The notes beneath the pieces were generated by a model. The model made no database searches, had not been told where the DNA came from, and worked only from the letters and a program-made list of their open reading frames with translations. This document shows, one piece after another, positions 1 to 5,888 of a DNA stretch of 9,824 nt. Position 1 is the first letter of the stretch. Every line of letters begins with the position of its first letter. This DNA comes from Planctomycetaceae bacterium (GTDB lineage Bacteria; Planctomycetota; Planctomycetia; Planctomycetales; Planctomycetaceae), in assembly GCA_016795125.1 (NCBI GenBank), contig JAEUIG010000198.1, positions 1 to 9,824 of the forward strand, given 5' to 3'. The position numbers and the translations under genes were made by a program.

Positions 1-458
1 GGCGGCGCGGCGTGTACGTTCACTGGCAGCGGCAGTTCCTGCACCCGATGCTGAAGGCGTTCGATGCCCCGTCGCGCGAAGAATGCACGGCCCAGCGCGC
101 CCGCTCCAACACGCCGCTGGCTGCGCTCGTCCTGCTGAACGACCCGACGTTTGTGGAATGTGCGCGCGTGCTGGCCGAACGGACCATGGCGCGACGCACA
201 GCCAGTGATGCGGATCGGTTGGCGTTCGCATTCCGCGAGGTCACCTCGCGACTGCCGGACTCAGCGGAGTCCGCGTCGCTCAACGCGCTGCTGGATTCCG
301 GCCGGACGGAGTTCCGTGCGAACGCGGCGGACGCGGCATCCCTTCTGAAAGTCGGCCAGGCGCCGCTGCCTGCGGAACTTGATGACGTCGAACTGGCGGC
401 TTGGACGAGCGTGTGCCGCGGGCTGCTGAATCTGTCCGAAACATATCACCGGGAGTAG
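1..458 (+). CDS. DUF1553 (PSD1) domain protein, C-terminal end, partial
   Basis: This is the last ~152 codons of a gene that begins before the window; the reading frame is already open at base 3 and gives RRGVYVHWQRQFLHP directly from the edge, so the GTG at base 12 is not a real start. The segments FDAPSREECTAQRARSNTP and LVLLNDPTFVECARVLAER are the hallmark C-terminal block of DUF1553, and the end (AAWTSVCRGLLNLSE) matches the usual family ending. Full-length members are normally large exported proteins that pair DUF1549 with DUF1553, often with an N-terminal cytochrome-c-like (PSCyt1) domain. Their biochemical role is not established; roles in polysaccharide degradation have been suggested from context. 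The family is strongly expanded in planctomycetes. The stop is TAG at 456-458. Nothing of the catalytic or heme region is visible here. Confidence 0.87.
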   Translation, partial: RRGVYVHWQRQFLHPMLKAFDAPSREECTAQRARSNTPLAALVLLNDPTFVECARVLAERTMARRTASDADRLAFAFREVTSRLPDSAESASLNALLDSGRTEFRANAADAASLLKVGQAPLPAELDDVELAAWTSVCRGLLNLSETYHRE

Positions 459-504
459 TCCGTTTATCGGAGAGCCAAAGGCGACCGCGTTATCGGGACA
501 GCCC

Positions 505-972
505 ATGACACATCTGCTCTGGCATTACATCCTCGGACCGACGTTCGACCTCGTTGTCCATAGCGGAGTTCTTTTGCCCGACACCGACGTCGAGGGAGAA
601 CACGTGCCATGCATTTGGTTTGCTCACGACCACAAATGGGACAAGCAATCGGGAGACATCACACGCGATCACCCGACCGATAGGCTGTATCGAACGAACC
701 GGAATCAAATCGCAAAACGTGAGCGGGGTCTCAATCGCATTGGCGTCGGCTCCGAGACCGTGCAGTACGAGCGATGGGTCTACAACATGTTGGTGGGGGC
801 AAGTCGCTGGGATCCAGTGCCACTTCCTCGTGCGGCATACAGGGTTGGACTCTGTAACCGGTTTTGTCTGGAGCCGATTACGAGCAAAGACTGGAAAGCG
901 GTCCAGGTCTGGCAGGATGGCACTTGGATGAACGTCCCTTTTGAGAAATATGACTGCGGACCACAGCCTTGA
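505..972 (+). CDS. Small uncharacterised protein, possible HYT-type fold
   Basis: A 155-residue protein that I cannot assign to a named family. It has no signal peptide or membrane segment and is rich in Trp, His and Asp, so it is probably cytosolic. Visible blocks are LWHYILGPTFDLVVHSGVLLP (residues 5-25), IWFAHDHKW (37-45), GLNRIGVGSETVQYERW (75-91) and WKAVQVWQDGTWMNV (130-144). The pattern L-W-H-Y...SG-hydrophobic-P followed by W-F resembles a group of short hypothetical proteins I recall, and loosely the start of ADP-ribosyltransferase-like folds (H-Y-T); this is a weak resemblance only. Base composition differs from its neighbours: 661-720 has 31 G/C of 60, against 39 of 60 in 3481-3540 of hpnE. 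That suggests recent acquisition. No clear Shine-Dalgarno precedes the ATG. It lies 46 bases after the DUF1553 gene and could be read with it. Confidence 0.6.
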   Translation: MTHLLWHYILGPTFDLVVHSGVLLPDTDVEGEHVPCIWFAHDHKWDKQSGDITRDHPTDRLYRTNRNQIAKRERGLNRIGVGSETVQYERWVYNMLVGASRWDPVPLPRAAYRVGLCNRFCLEPITSKDWKAVQVWQDGTWMNVPFEKYDCGPQP

Positions 973-992
973 TGCGACAGCAGAAAAGAGAA

Positions 993-1066
993 AACCACAA
1001 AGACACCAAGAACACAAAGAAAAGCTCTGAACCGAATGCCTTTGTGCCCTTCGTGTCTTTGTGGTT
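993..1066. repeat. Imperfect palindromic dispersed repeat
   Basis: Arms 993-1019 and 1040-1066 are inverted copies pairing at 24 of 27 positions (mismatches at 1007, 1011 and 1012), with a 20-base loop. The arm has the A-rich form CCACAAAGACAC and the other side GTGTCTTTGTGG, which differs sharply from the GC-rich surroundings. I recognise this CTTTGTGG/CCACAAAG type as a dispersed intergenic palindrome found in many planctomycete and related genomes, where it also yields spurious ORFs. It begins 20 bases after the stop at 972, so it may act as a transcription terminator or RNA-stabilising stem for the upstream gene. Confidence 0.75.
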
Positions 1067-1090
1067 CAAATCCTGGAGCTTCCGCAGGTG

Positions 1091-1113
1091 ACACAGGCTG
1101 GAACAGCCTGTGT
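1091..1113. repeat. Perfect 10-bp stem-loop
   Basis: ACACAGGCTG (1091-1100), a GAA loop, then CAGCCTGTGT (1104-1113): a perfect 10-bp stem with a 3-base loop. There is no following T-run on either strand, so it is not a classical intrinsic terminator. It lies in the convergent gap between the + gene ending at 972 and hemC ending at 1267. I recognise CACAGGCTG/CAGCCTGTG as similar to short palindromes dispersed in planctomycete intergenic DNA, but that recall was not checked. Confidence 0.65.
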
Positions 1114-1180
1114 GCGCCAGCACAGGATGCCTTTGGGTGAGGTTCGATTGAGGAACAATACCACCCTCACAATTAGCGCT

Positions 1181-1201
1181 GGCGCTGGTGTTTCCAGTGC
1201 C
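1181..1201. repeat. 8-bp stem-loop in convergent gap
   Basis: GGCGCTGG (1181-1188), loop TGTTT, CCAGTGCC (1194-1201). Seven Watson-Crick pairs and one G-T wobble (1184/1198). It is the second of three hairpins clustered between 1091 and 1228. No T-run follows. Confidence 0.5.
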
Positions 1202-1209
1202 TGAGGCAC

Positions 1210-1228
1210 ACAGCTTCTGTGAAGCTGT
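1210..1228. repeat. 7-bp stem-loop in convergent gap
   Basis: ACAGCTT (1210-1216), loop CTGTG, AAGCTGT (1222-1228), a perfect 7-bp stem. It follows the 1181-1201 hairpin by 8 bases. With the other stems it fills the space between the two converging transcription units, where terminators are expected. Confidence 0.5.
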
Positions 1229-1251
1229 ACCACGCCGGGACAGTCATTGAT

Positions 1252-1284
1252 GGTCAGGAGACTCCGTCAGCCGGGAGCCTGACC
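1252..1284 (-). terminator. Possible hemC 3'-end stem-loop
   Basis: GGTCAGG (1252-1258) pairs perfectly with CCTGACC (1278-1284). After a 3-base bulge (1259-1261), CTCC (1262-1265) pairs with GGAG (1274-1277), closing an 8-base loop. The hemC stop TGA (complement of 1267-1269) lies in the loop. On the minus strand no T-run follows the stem, so termination here would be non-canonical. It may be a chance structure in GC-rich DNA. Confidence 0.3.
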
Positions 1285-2256
1285 TGCGTTGATGAGCGTC
1301 GCCCCGCCGTGCGCGCTGAGCTCATCGGCCAGATGTCGGCCGAGCGCGGCCGCAGCGTCGAGCGTGCCGGCCACCGATGCGACGACTCGCTGCTTGCCGT
1401 CGGGTGAGAGGACGACGCCGTCCGCCACAAGCTGGTCTTCTTCGACGCGCGCCCAGACGCCGACCGGGGCATGGCAGCCGGCGCGCAGCGCGGAGAGGCA
1501 GGCGCGTTCCAGCGTGACTTCGGCGCGGGCCACCGGATCGCTGATCCGGCCGAGCAGCTCGATCAGCGGCGTATCGTCGGCGCGGCACTCGATGCCGATC
1601 GCCGCCTGACCGACGGCCGGCAGCATCTCCGGCGGCCGCAGCACGAGGCTGATCCGGTTTGCGAAGCCGAGCCGATGCAGCCCGGCCTGAGCCAGGACGA
1701 TCGCATCGAACTCTCCGTCATCAAGCTTGCGAATCCGCGTTTCCACGTTCCCCCGGATGTTCTCCAGTTGCAGGTCGGTGCGCTGATAACGCAACTGAGC
1801 CTGCCGCCGCAGGCTGCCCGTGCCGATCCGTGCCCGGCAGGGCAGCGCCGCCAGTCCGGCGATGCTCGATCCGGCCGGGAGGATCAGCGCATCGAACCGC
1901 TGCTCGCGCTGCGGAATGCCCGCCAGCCGGAGTCCGGGAACCGCATCGGTCGGCAGGTCTTTCAAGGAGTGGACGGCGATGTCGGCGCGGCCGTCGAGGA
2001 CCGCCCGCTGCACTTCGCGCGTGAAGACGCCGACGCCTCCCATCTGCGACAGCGGCTGCGTGCGATCTGTGTCCCCAGTGGTTGTCACCTGGACGAGTTC
2101 GACTTCGATCCCCGGTGCGGCGGATCGCAGCAGGGACGCGACGTGTTCGGACTGCCACAATGCCAGGTTGCTGGCGCGGGTGGCGATGCGGACACGGGTT
2201 GGGAAAGTCGCGTCGATCAAGTTTCCGTCCGATGCACAGCTGCGTGAATGACTCAA
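1267..2256 (-). CDS. hemC: Hydroxymethylbilane synthase
   Basis: Porphobilinogen deaminase, the cytosolic enzyme that joins four porphobilinogens into hydroxymethylbilane for heme synthesis. All signatures are visible: RIATRASNLALWQ (23-35), HSLKDLP (96-102) with the expected catalytic Asp at 100, IGTGSLRRQAQL (144-155) with the substrate-binding Arg pair 150/151, NIRGNVETR (166-174), and RAGCHAPVG (258-266) whose Cys261 would carry the dipyrromethane cofactor. At 329 residues it is slightly longer than usual, from an N-terminal extension of about 20 residues before the first strand. The start used here is TTG at 2256, overlapping the comF stop as TTGA. A second TTG at 2220 (residue 13), preceded by GGACGGA, gives a more typical N-terminus and is a real alternative. 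No ATG is available. It is probably co-transcribed with comF. Identity is certain; the start is not. Confidence 0.96.
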   Translation of the reverse strand: MSHSRSCASDGNLIDATFPTRVRIATRASNLALWQSEHVASLLRSAAPGIEVELVQVTTTGDTDRTQPLSQMGGVGVFTREVQRAVLDGRADIAVHSLKDLPTDAVPGLRLAGIPQREQRFDALILPAGSSIAGLAALPCRARIGTGSLRRQAQLRYQRTDLQLENIRGNVETRIRKLDDGEFDAIVLAQAGLHRLGFANRISLVLRPPEMLPAVGQAAIGIECRADDTPLIELLGRISDPVARAEVTLERACLSALRAGCHAPVGVWARVEEDQLVADGVVLSPDGKQRVVASVAGTLDAAAALGRHLADELSAHGGATLINAGQAPG

Positions 2257-3059
2257 AAGGGGCCGGTCGGCACGTCCGAAAACGGCTGTGTTGCAGCACC
2301 GAGGCCGCGGGCGAGGACAGCAACGTTGACGGTCGCGCCCGCTTTTTTTAACAGCGAAGCGGCGCGATGGGCCGTGGTCCCGGTCGTCAACACGTCATCG
2401 ACCAAGAGGATGCGTACACCGTCGAGTTGAGGCCGGCCAATCAGCCGGAATGCGTCGCGAAGGTTTCGCCGCCGCTCCGATGCTTCTAATTCGACCTGAG
2501 CCGGTGTCCGACGCACTTTCTTGAGTATATGCCTGCCCATAGGGACCTTCAACAGGCCCGCGATGCACGCCGCCAGCGTCTCTGGCGGCAAATGTTGGCT
2601 GAGAAGTCGATCGGTCCAATGATGCGGCACTGGCACGACAACATCCGCTCCCGTGACATCGAAGAAAGCCTGTTCGCGAGTTATGAGTAACTCGGCAAGT
2701 GCATTCGCGAGAATCGCGCCCTTCTGTTGCTTGACAGTCAGCACCGCGTTTCGCAATGGACCGTGATGAATGCCAAGCGACACAATTCGCTTGAACGCGA
2801 ACGAATCACGGCTGCAGTGGTAGCAACCTGCACTCGTATTGACATACGGTCCGACCGGCGCGCTGCAGCGGTGGCAGCGATGCGGGTAAAGCGGGGCGAC
2901 ATCGGACTGGCACTCGTCGCACAGCAGCCGAGGAACGGAATCCGCGGCGTGGCGCGAGCGGCCGCACAGCGCGCACGCCGGCGGGTACAGAAAATCGACC
3001 GCATCGCCCAGGCTGCGGCGGATGGGGAGTGCGAATCGGCGCCAGTCTCGCGTCGGCAT
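2253..3059 (-). CDS. ComF-family phosphoribosyltransferase-like protein
   Basis: A 268-residue protein with the standard ComF layout. The N-terminal zinc-binding part has four Cys pairs: CALC (29-32), CDEC (47-50), CHRC (62-65) and CYHC (79-82). A type-I phosphoribosyltransferase domain follows, with VVVPVPHHWTDRL in the middle and the PRPP-binding loop VDDVLTTGTT at 220-229. ComF of naturally competent bacteria helps handle incoming single-stranded DNA; GntX of E. coli is a relative. In most bacteria the role is unknown, and no other competence gene is in the window. The frame stays open upstream to 3821, but that part is antisense to hpnE. ATG 3059 is chosen because family similarity (FLYPPACALCG) starts about 20 residues later. 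No Shine-Dalgarno is seen. Its TGA overlaps the hemC TTG, implying translational coupling. Confidence 0.9.
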   Translation of the reverse strand: MPTRDWRRFALPIRRSLGDAVDFLYPPACALCGRSRHAADSVPRLLCDECQSDVAPLYPHRCHRCSAPVGPYVNTSAGCYHCSRDSFAFKRIVSLGIHHGPLRNAVLTVKQQKGAILANALAELLITREQAFFDVTGADVVVPVPHHWTDRLLSQHLPPETLAACIAGLLKVPMGRHILKKVRRTPAQVELEASERRRNLRDAFRLIGRPQLDGVRILLVDDVLTTGTTAHRAASLLKKAGATVNVAVLARGLGAATQPFSDVPTGPF

Positions 3060-3140
3060 GCCGTCATGATATAACGCGGTGAGGGAGCGCGAAACCGCCA
3101 GCAACGGCCGGCCGCGCCGTGAAATGGGTGAGCGGTCTGT
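3060..3140. promoter_or_regulatory. Divergent gap between comF and hpnE
   Basis: These 81 bases must hold or lie next to the start signals for both divergent genes. For hpnE, GGTGA at 3127-3131 matches the 16S anti-Shine-Dalgarno complement and sits 9 bases before the ATG. Toward comF, TTATAT on the minus strand is a possible -10 element, but it is so near the ATG that the message would be almost leaderless, and I find no matching -35. I see no operator-like dyad. Confidence 0.3.
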
Positions 3141-4553
3141 ATGCGCGAGAGGGTGATCATTATCGGGGGCGGACTGGCGGGGCTGGCGGCGGCCGTCTCG
3201 CTGACGGACCGCGGCCTCTCCGTCACGCTGCTCGAAGCCCGGCAGCGGCTTGGCGGCCGCGCGGGCTCGTTCGTCGATCCGGACTCCGGCGAAACTCTCG
3301 ACAATTGCCAGCACGTCAGCCTCGGCTGCTGCACCAATCTCGCGCACTTCTGCCGCACCGTCGGCACCGATGCTCTGTTTCGAACGGAGCGGGAATTGAC
3401 GTTCATCGGGCCGGATGGCAAGACATGCCCGTTCCGCGACCTGCCGCTCCCCGCGCCGCTGCATCTGCTCGCCGCATTCCGCGGGCTGACCTATTTGAAT
3501 GGCCGCGAGCGGAGTCTCCTCGTGAAAGGCTTGCGCGCCCTTGCGCCGCCGCTGTCCGCCGCCGACAGCAGGCTGCCGTTTCGCGCCTGGCTCGATGCGC
3601 ATGGTCAGACGCCGCGCCTGCAGGAGCTGTTCTGGCATGTCGTGCTCGTCAGCGCCCTCAGCGAAACGCTGGACCGGATCGACACGGGGCACGCGCGGAA
3701 AGTGTTCGTCGATACATTTCTGGCCAATCGTGCCGGATGGCGCGTGCAGATTCCCACGGTTTCGCTGGACGAGCTGTATGGCGACCGGGTGCGGGCGTGG
3801 CTGGAACAACGCGGGTCGCAAGTGCGAACTGGAACAGCGGTCCGCATGCTCGACATGCAGGACGGGCGAATCGCTGAGGCCATGCTGCGCGACGGCGAGC
3901 GCGTCACCGGCGACTCATTCATCCTGGCAGTGCCGCACTGGCGGGTCGCAGAGCTCCTGCCATCCGAATTGGCAACCCGCCAGGAGATCCAGCGGCTCAC
4001 GAGCATTGAGACGGCCCCGATTTCCAGCGTGCACATCTGGTTTGACCGCCCGATTACGGACCTGCCGCACGCCGTGCTCGTCGGCCGGTTGAGCCAATGG
4101 GTGTTCAACCGAACGGCGATCTGGGGCGGTTCAGACGGTGACGGCTGGTGTTATCAGGTTGTAATTAGCGCGAGCCGTGACGTGCGCGAGCGCGGACAGG
4201 CCGACGCGGTCGCCACTGTATTGGACGAACTGCGCGGGATCTGGCCTGCGGCGCGCGAGGCCGTGATATTGCGGTCACGGGTCGTCACCGAACAGCGGGC
4301 GGTCTTCTCGCCGACGCCCGGAGTGGATGAACTGCGACTGCCCCAGCAATCCCCTGTTTCGAACCTGCAGTTTGCCGGCGATTGGACGCTCACCGGCTGG
4401 CCCGCCACGATGGAAGGGGCCGTCCGCAGCGGATACCTGGCGGCGGAGAACGTGTTGCGACAGCTGGGGAGGCCCGCGCGGGTGCTGCAACCGGACTTGC
4501 CGGTGTCGTGGCTGGCCCGTCTGGCGATGGGTCTTCCGAAAACCCTCAACTAG
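3141..4553 (+). CDS. hpnE: Hydroxysqualene dehydroxylase (squalene-associated FAD enzyme)
   Basis: A 470-residue FAD-dependent amine-oxidase/desaturase-fold protein. HpnE reduces hydroxysqualene to squalene, the last step of the HpnC-HpnD-HpnE route that feeds hopanoid or sterol synthesis. The N-terminal dinucleotide fold reads VIIIGGGLAGLAAA (5-18), with the ribose-binding Glu at 32 and GGRAGS at 38-43. DNCQHVSLGCCTN (54-66) is characteristic of HpnE rather than of carotenoid desaturases. The C-terminal FAD block is FAGDWTLTGWPATMEGAVRSG (411-431). Length is usual for the family. The ATG at 3141 has GGTGA 9 bases upstream. hpnC and hpnD, often adjacent in other bacteria, are not in the window. 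The TAG stop lies in the palindrome shared with the converging gene. A carotenoid-type desaturase is the main alternative, but less likely. Confidence 0.88.
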   Translation: MRERVIIIGGGLAGLAAAVSLTDRGLSVTLLEARQRLGGRAGSFVDPDSGETLDNCQHVSLGCCTNLAHFCRTVGTDALFRTERELTFIGPDGKTCPFRDLPLPAPLHLLAAFRGLTYLNGRERSLLVKGLRALAPPLSAADSRLPFRAWLDAHGQTPRLQELFWHVVLVSALSETLDRIDTGHARKVFVDTFLANRAGWRVQIPTVSLDELYGDRVRAWLEQRGSQVRTGTAVRMLDMQDGRIAEAMLRDGERVTGDSFILAVPHWRVAELLPSELATRQEIQRLTSIETAPISSVHIWFDRPITDLPHAVLVGRLSQWVFNRTAIWGGSDGDGWCYQVVISASRDVRERGQADAVATVLDELRGIWPAAREAVILRSRVVTEQRAVFSPTPGVDELRLPQQSPVSNLQFAGDWTLTGWPATMEGAVRSGYLAAENVLRQLGRPARVLQPDLPVSWLARLAMGLPKTLN

Positions 4554-4600
4554 CCGCGACCGTAAGGGAGCGCAATGCGCTCCCATACGGTCGCGGCTAG
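4550..4600. terminator. Bidirectional palindrome carrying two stop codons
   Basis: Arms 4550-4574 and 4576-4600 pair at 24 of 25 positions around A4575, with a single A-A mismatch at 4565/4585. The outer 15 bp (CTAGCCGCGACCGTA) are perfect. The hpnE stop TAG (4551-4553) and the stop of the opposite gene (complement of 4597-4599) are mirror images inside the two ends. The stem is long and GC-rich, so it should fold strongly in RNA from either strand. No T-run follows in either direction. I recognise the CCGCGACCGTAAGGGAGCGC type as a dispersed repeat in planctomycete genomes. A role as shared terminator is inference. Confidence 0.85.
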
Positions 4601-5682
4601 TAAACGCCTTGCGGCTCCAACCAGGTTGCCGTCTGCGCGGGTTGGCCACCGACGATGTCCGGCGACGTGCGGATGAGTGTCGGTTTGAGAAGTGACCGTT
4701 CGGCGAACTCCGCGGCCGTGCCGTGACGCCAGACGCCCGCCGGCAGGATGCGCTGCCATTCGAGGGCGAGACGCCCCATCGTCCATCGCGCGTTGATGTC
4801 CTGCAGCGGCCGTAGGCGCTCGACACCATCCGCACCCCGATACAGCATGGCGTCGATGCCGACAGGGCCGAAATAGCCTGTCTGCTGGATGGCATCCACG
4901 GCGCGCTGCTGCACTTCAATGGCCGGTTGCCACACGGCGCGTTCCGCCACCGAGAGTCCGAAGGCGCTGCCGAGGTAGTTCCCCGCTGGTCCGGTCAAGA
5001 GTTCGGCGATGCCATCGAGCACCGGAGGACCGGTGGGCGGAACCGTCCATTGCAGTCCGGCCTCGCGAACCCGTTCGACCCACGGTTCATAAGCCAGCCA
5101 TTCGCCGGCCGCCAGTCGCTTGTTGATCCACCCGGCGGAGTTCTGATCGGGAACCGGACCGGTCCCGACGATTCGCTGCCGCGCGGCGCTGCTGAACTCG
5201 GACTTGATGACCCAGCGTGCGTGCGGACCGACGTTTCGCAACGTCTCGCCCAGTTCGGCATGCGACGTGACGGCGCGAGCCCCTGGGAGTCCGACGTCCC
5301 AGCGCGTCTCCAGTTCGCAGGCGAACCGCCGCGAATTCGCTCGCACCACTGCTCCGTCCGGTGGTGCCGCAACGTTCGCGCGCACCTGTTGCCCGAAGCG
5401 CCGCAGCTCCTCGGTCCAGCCCCACGGAACGAGCGCAAGATTCGGAGGGACCGCCGCAGCGTCGTCGACCCCTCGAACCAAAGACAGCCCCAATTCCGCC
5501 ATGCCGATCCAGAACGTTTTGGGGACCGACGACGAGCACCAGACGGCGTCACCCGGCTGACAGAGGGGGAGCCAGCAGGCGGCGAGTTCGGCCGAACGGC
5601 GGTGGACATCCAGCGGCAGATTCCGCCGATCGCCGGCAATCTGCCGCTCGAAATTCAGGTTGGCGACGAACAGACGTGACAT
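4597..5682 (-). CDS. ATP-grasp-like protein of unknown substrate
   Basis: A 361-residue protein without signal peptide or membrane segment. Features that fit an ATP-grasp fold are an N-terminal region like a pre-ATP-grasp domain (1-110), RANSRRFACELE (114-125) at the usual start of the ATP-grasp domain, WVIKSEFSSAARQR (157-170) resembling the nucleotide-binding lysine strand and loop, AYEPWVERV (197-205) at the hinge, and GPVGIDAMLY (272-281) then LQDINARWTMG (293-303), where Asp and Asn would bind metal. Such enzymes join a carboxylate to an amine or thiol through an acyl-phosphate. I cannot name the substrate. The ATG at 5682 has no clear Shine-Dalgarno. It converges on hpnE and is divergent from the large gene at 5889, so it is probably a single-gene unit. 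The superfamily call rests on motifs read by eye. Confidence 0.65.
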   Translation of the reverse strand: MSRLFVANLNFERQIAGDRRNLPLDVHRRSAELAACWLPLCQPGDAVWCSSSVPKTFWIGMAELGLSLVRGVDDAAAVPPNLALVPWGWTEELRRFGQQVRANVAAPPDGAVVRANSRRFACELETRWDVGLPGARAVTSHAELGETLRNVGPHARWVIKSEFSSAARQRIVGTGPVPDQNSAGWINKRLAAGEWLAYEPWVERVREAGLQWTVPPTGPPVLDGIAELLTGPAGNYLGSAFGLSVAERAVWQPAIEVQQRAVDAIQQTGYFGPVGIDAMLYRGADGVERLRPLQDINARWTMGRLALEWQRILPAGVWRHGTAAEFAERSLLKPTLIRTSPDIVGGQPAQTATWLEPQGVY

Positions 5683-5888
5683 CGAAGCGTATGGAATTGG
5701 GACTCTGCCGATCGTAGCGATCTTGAGAGCGGGTGGGTCGGAGGTCCCCGCTTTCCGGGCGTTCGGGTTGTGTCGAAGCCACTGTGCGCGACGATCGTAT
5801 CAGGGTTGCGACGCTTCACGAACGTAACGATGGGCCGGATTGCCGGGCTGCACGAGGCAGCCTCGGCCGTTCCGGAGTTTGACGTCGG
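5683..5888. promoter_or_regulatory. Divergent intergenic region
   Basis: About 206 bases separate the starts of two divergent genes, so promoters for both should lie here. I see no convincing -35/-10 pair on either strand. The only dyad noted is GATCG-TAG-CGATC at 5710-5722, which is too short to call an operator. GGAG at 5875-5878 lies 10 bases before the ATG at 5889 and is the likely ribosome-binding site of the + gene. Confidence 0.35.

Noticed and set aside
780..1123. Minus-strand frames with hydrophobic stretches such as FLCVLGVFVVF that look like a membrane peptide.
   Set aside because: The stretch is simply the complement of the CCACAAAG palindrome at 993-1066; such peptides are known artefacts of this repeat.
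505..1266. A possible toxin-antitoxin pair or defence island around the low-GC gene.
   Set aside because: No second small gene is supported beside it; the remaining sequence is repeats and stem-loops.
973..1266. CRISPR array.
   Set aside because: The gap contains inverted repeats of different sequences, not regularly spaced direct repeats with spacers.
1471..2247. A 258-codon + strand frame.
   Set aside because: It is antisense to hemC, whose identity is certain, and shows no motif of its own.
3060..3075. Strong promoter for comF based on minus-strand TTATAT.
   Set aside because: No -35 at a suitable distance, and the element is nearly adjacent to the start codon; left only as a weak possibility.
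3060..3821. Upstream extension of the ComF frame, which stays open over hpnE.
   Set aside because: The extension is antisense to well-conserved hpnE sequence and has no similarity to ComF N-termini; family similarity begins just after ATG 3059.
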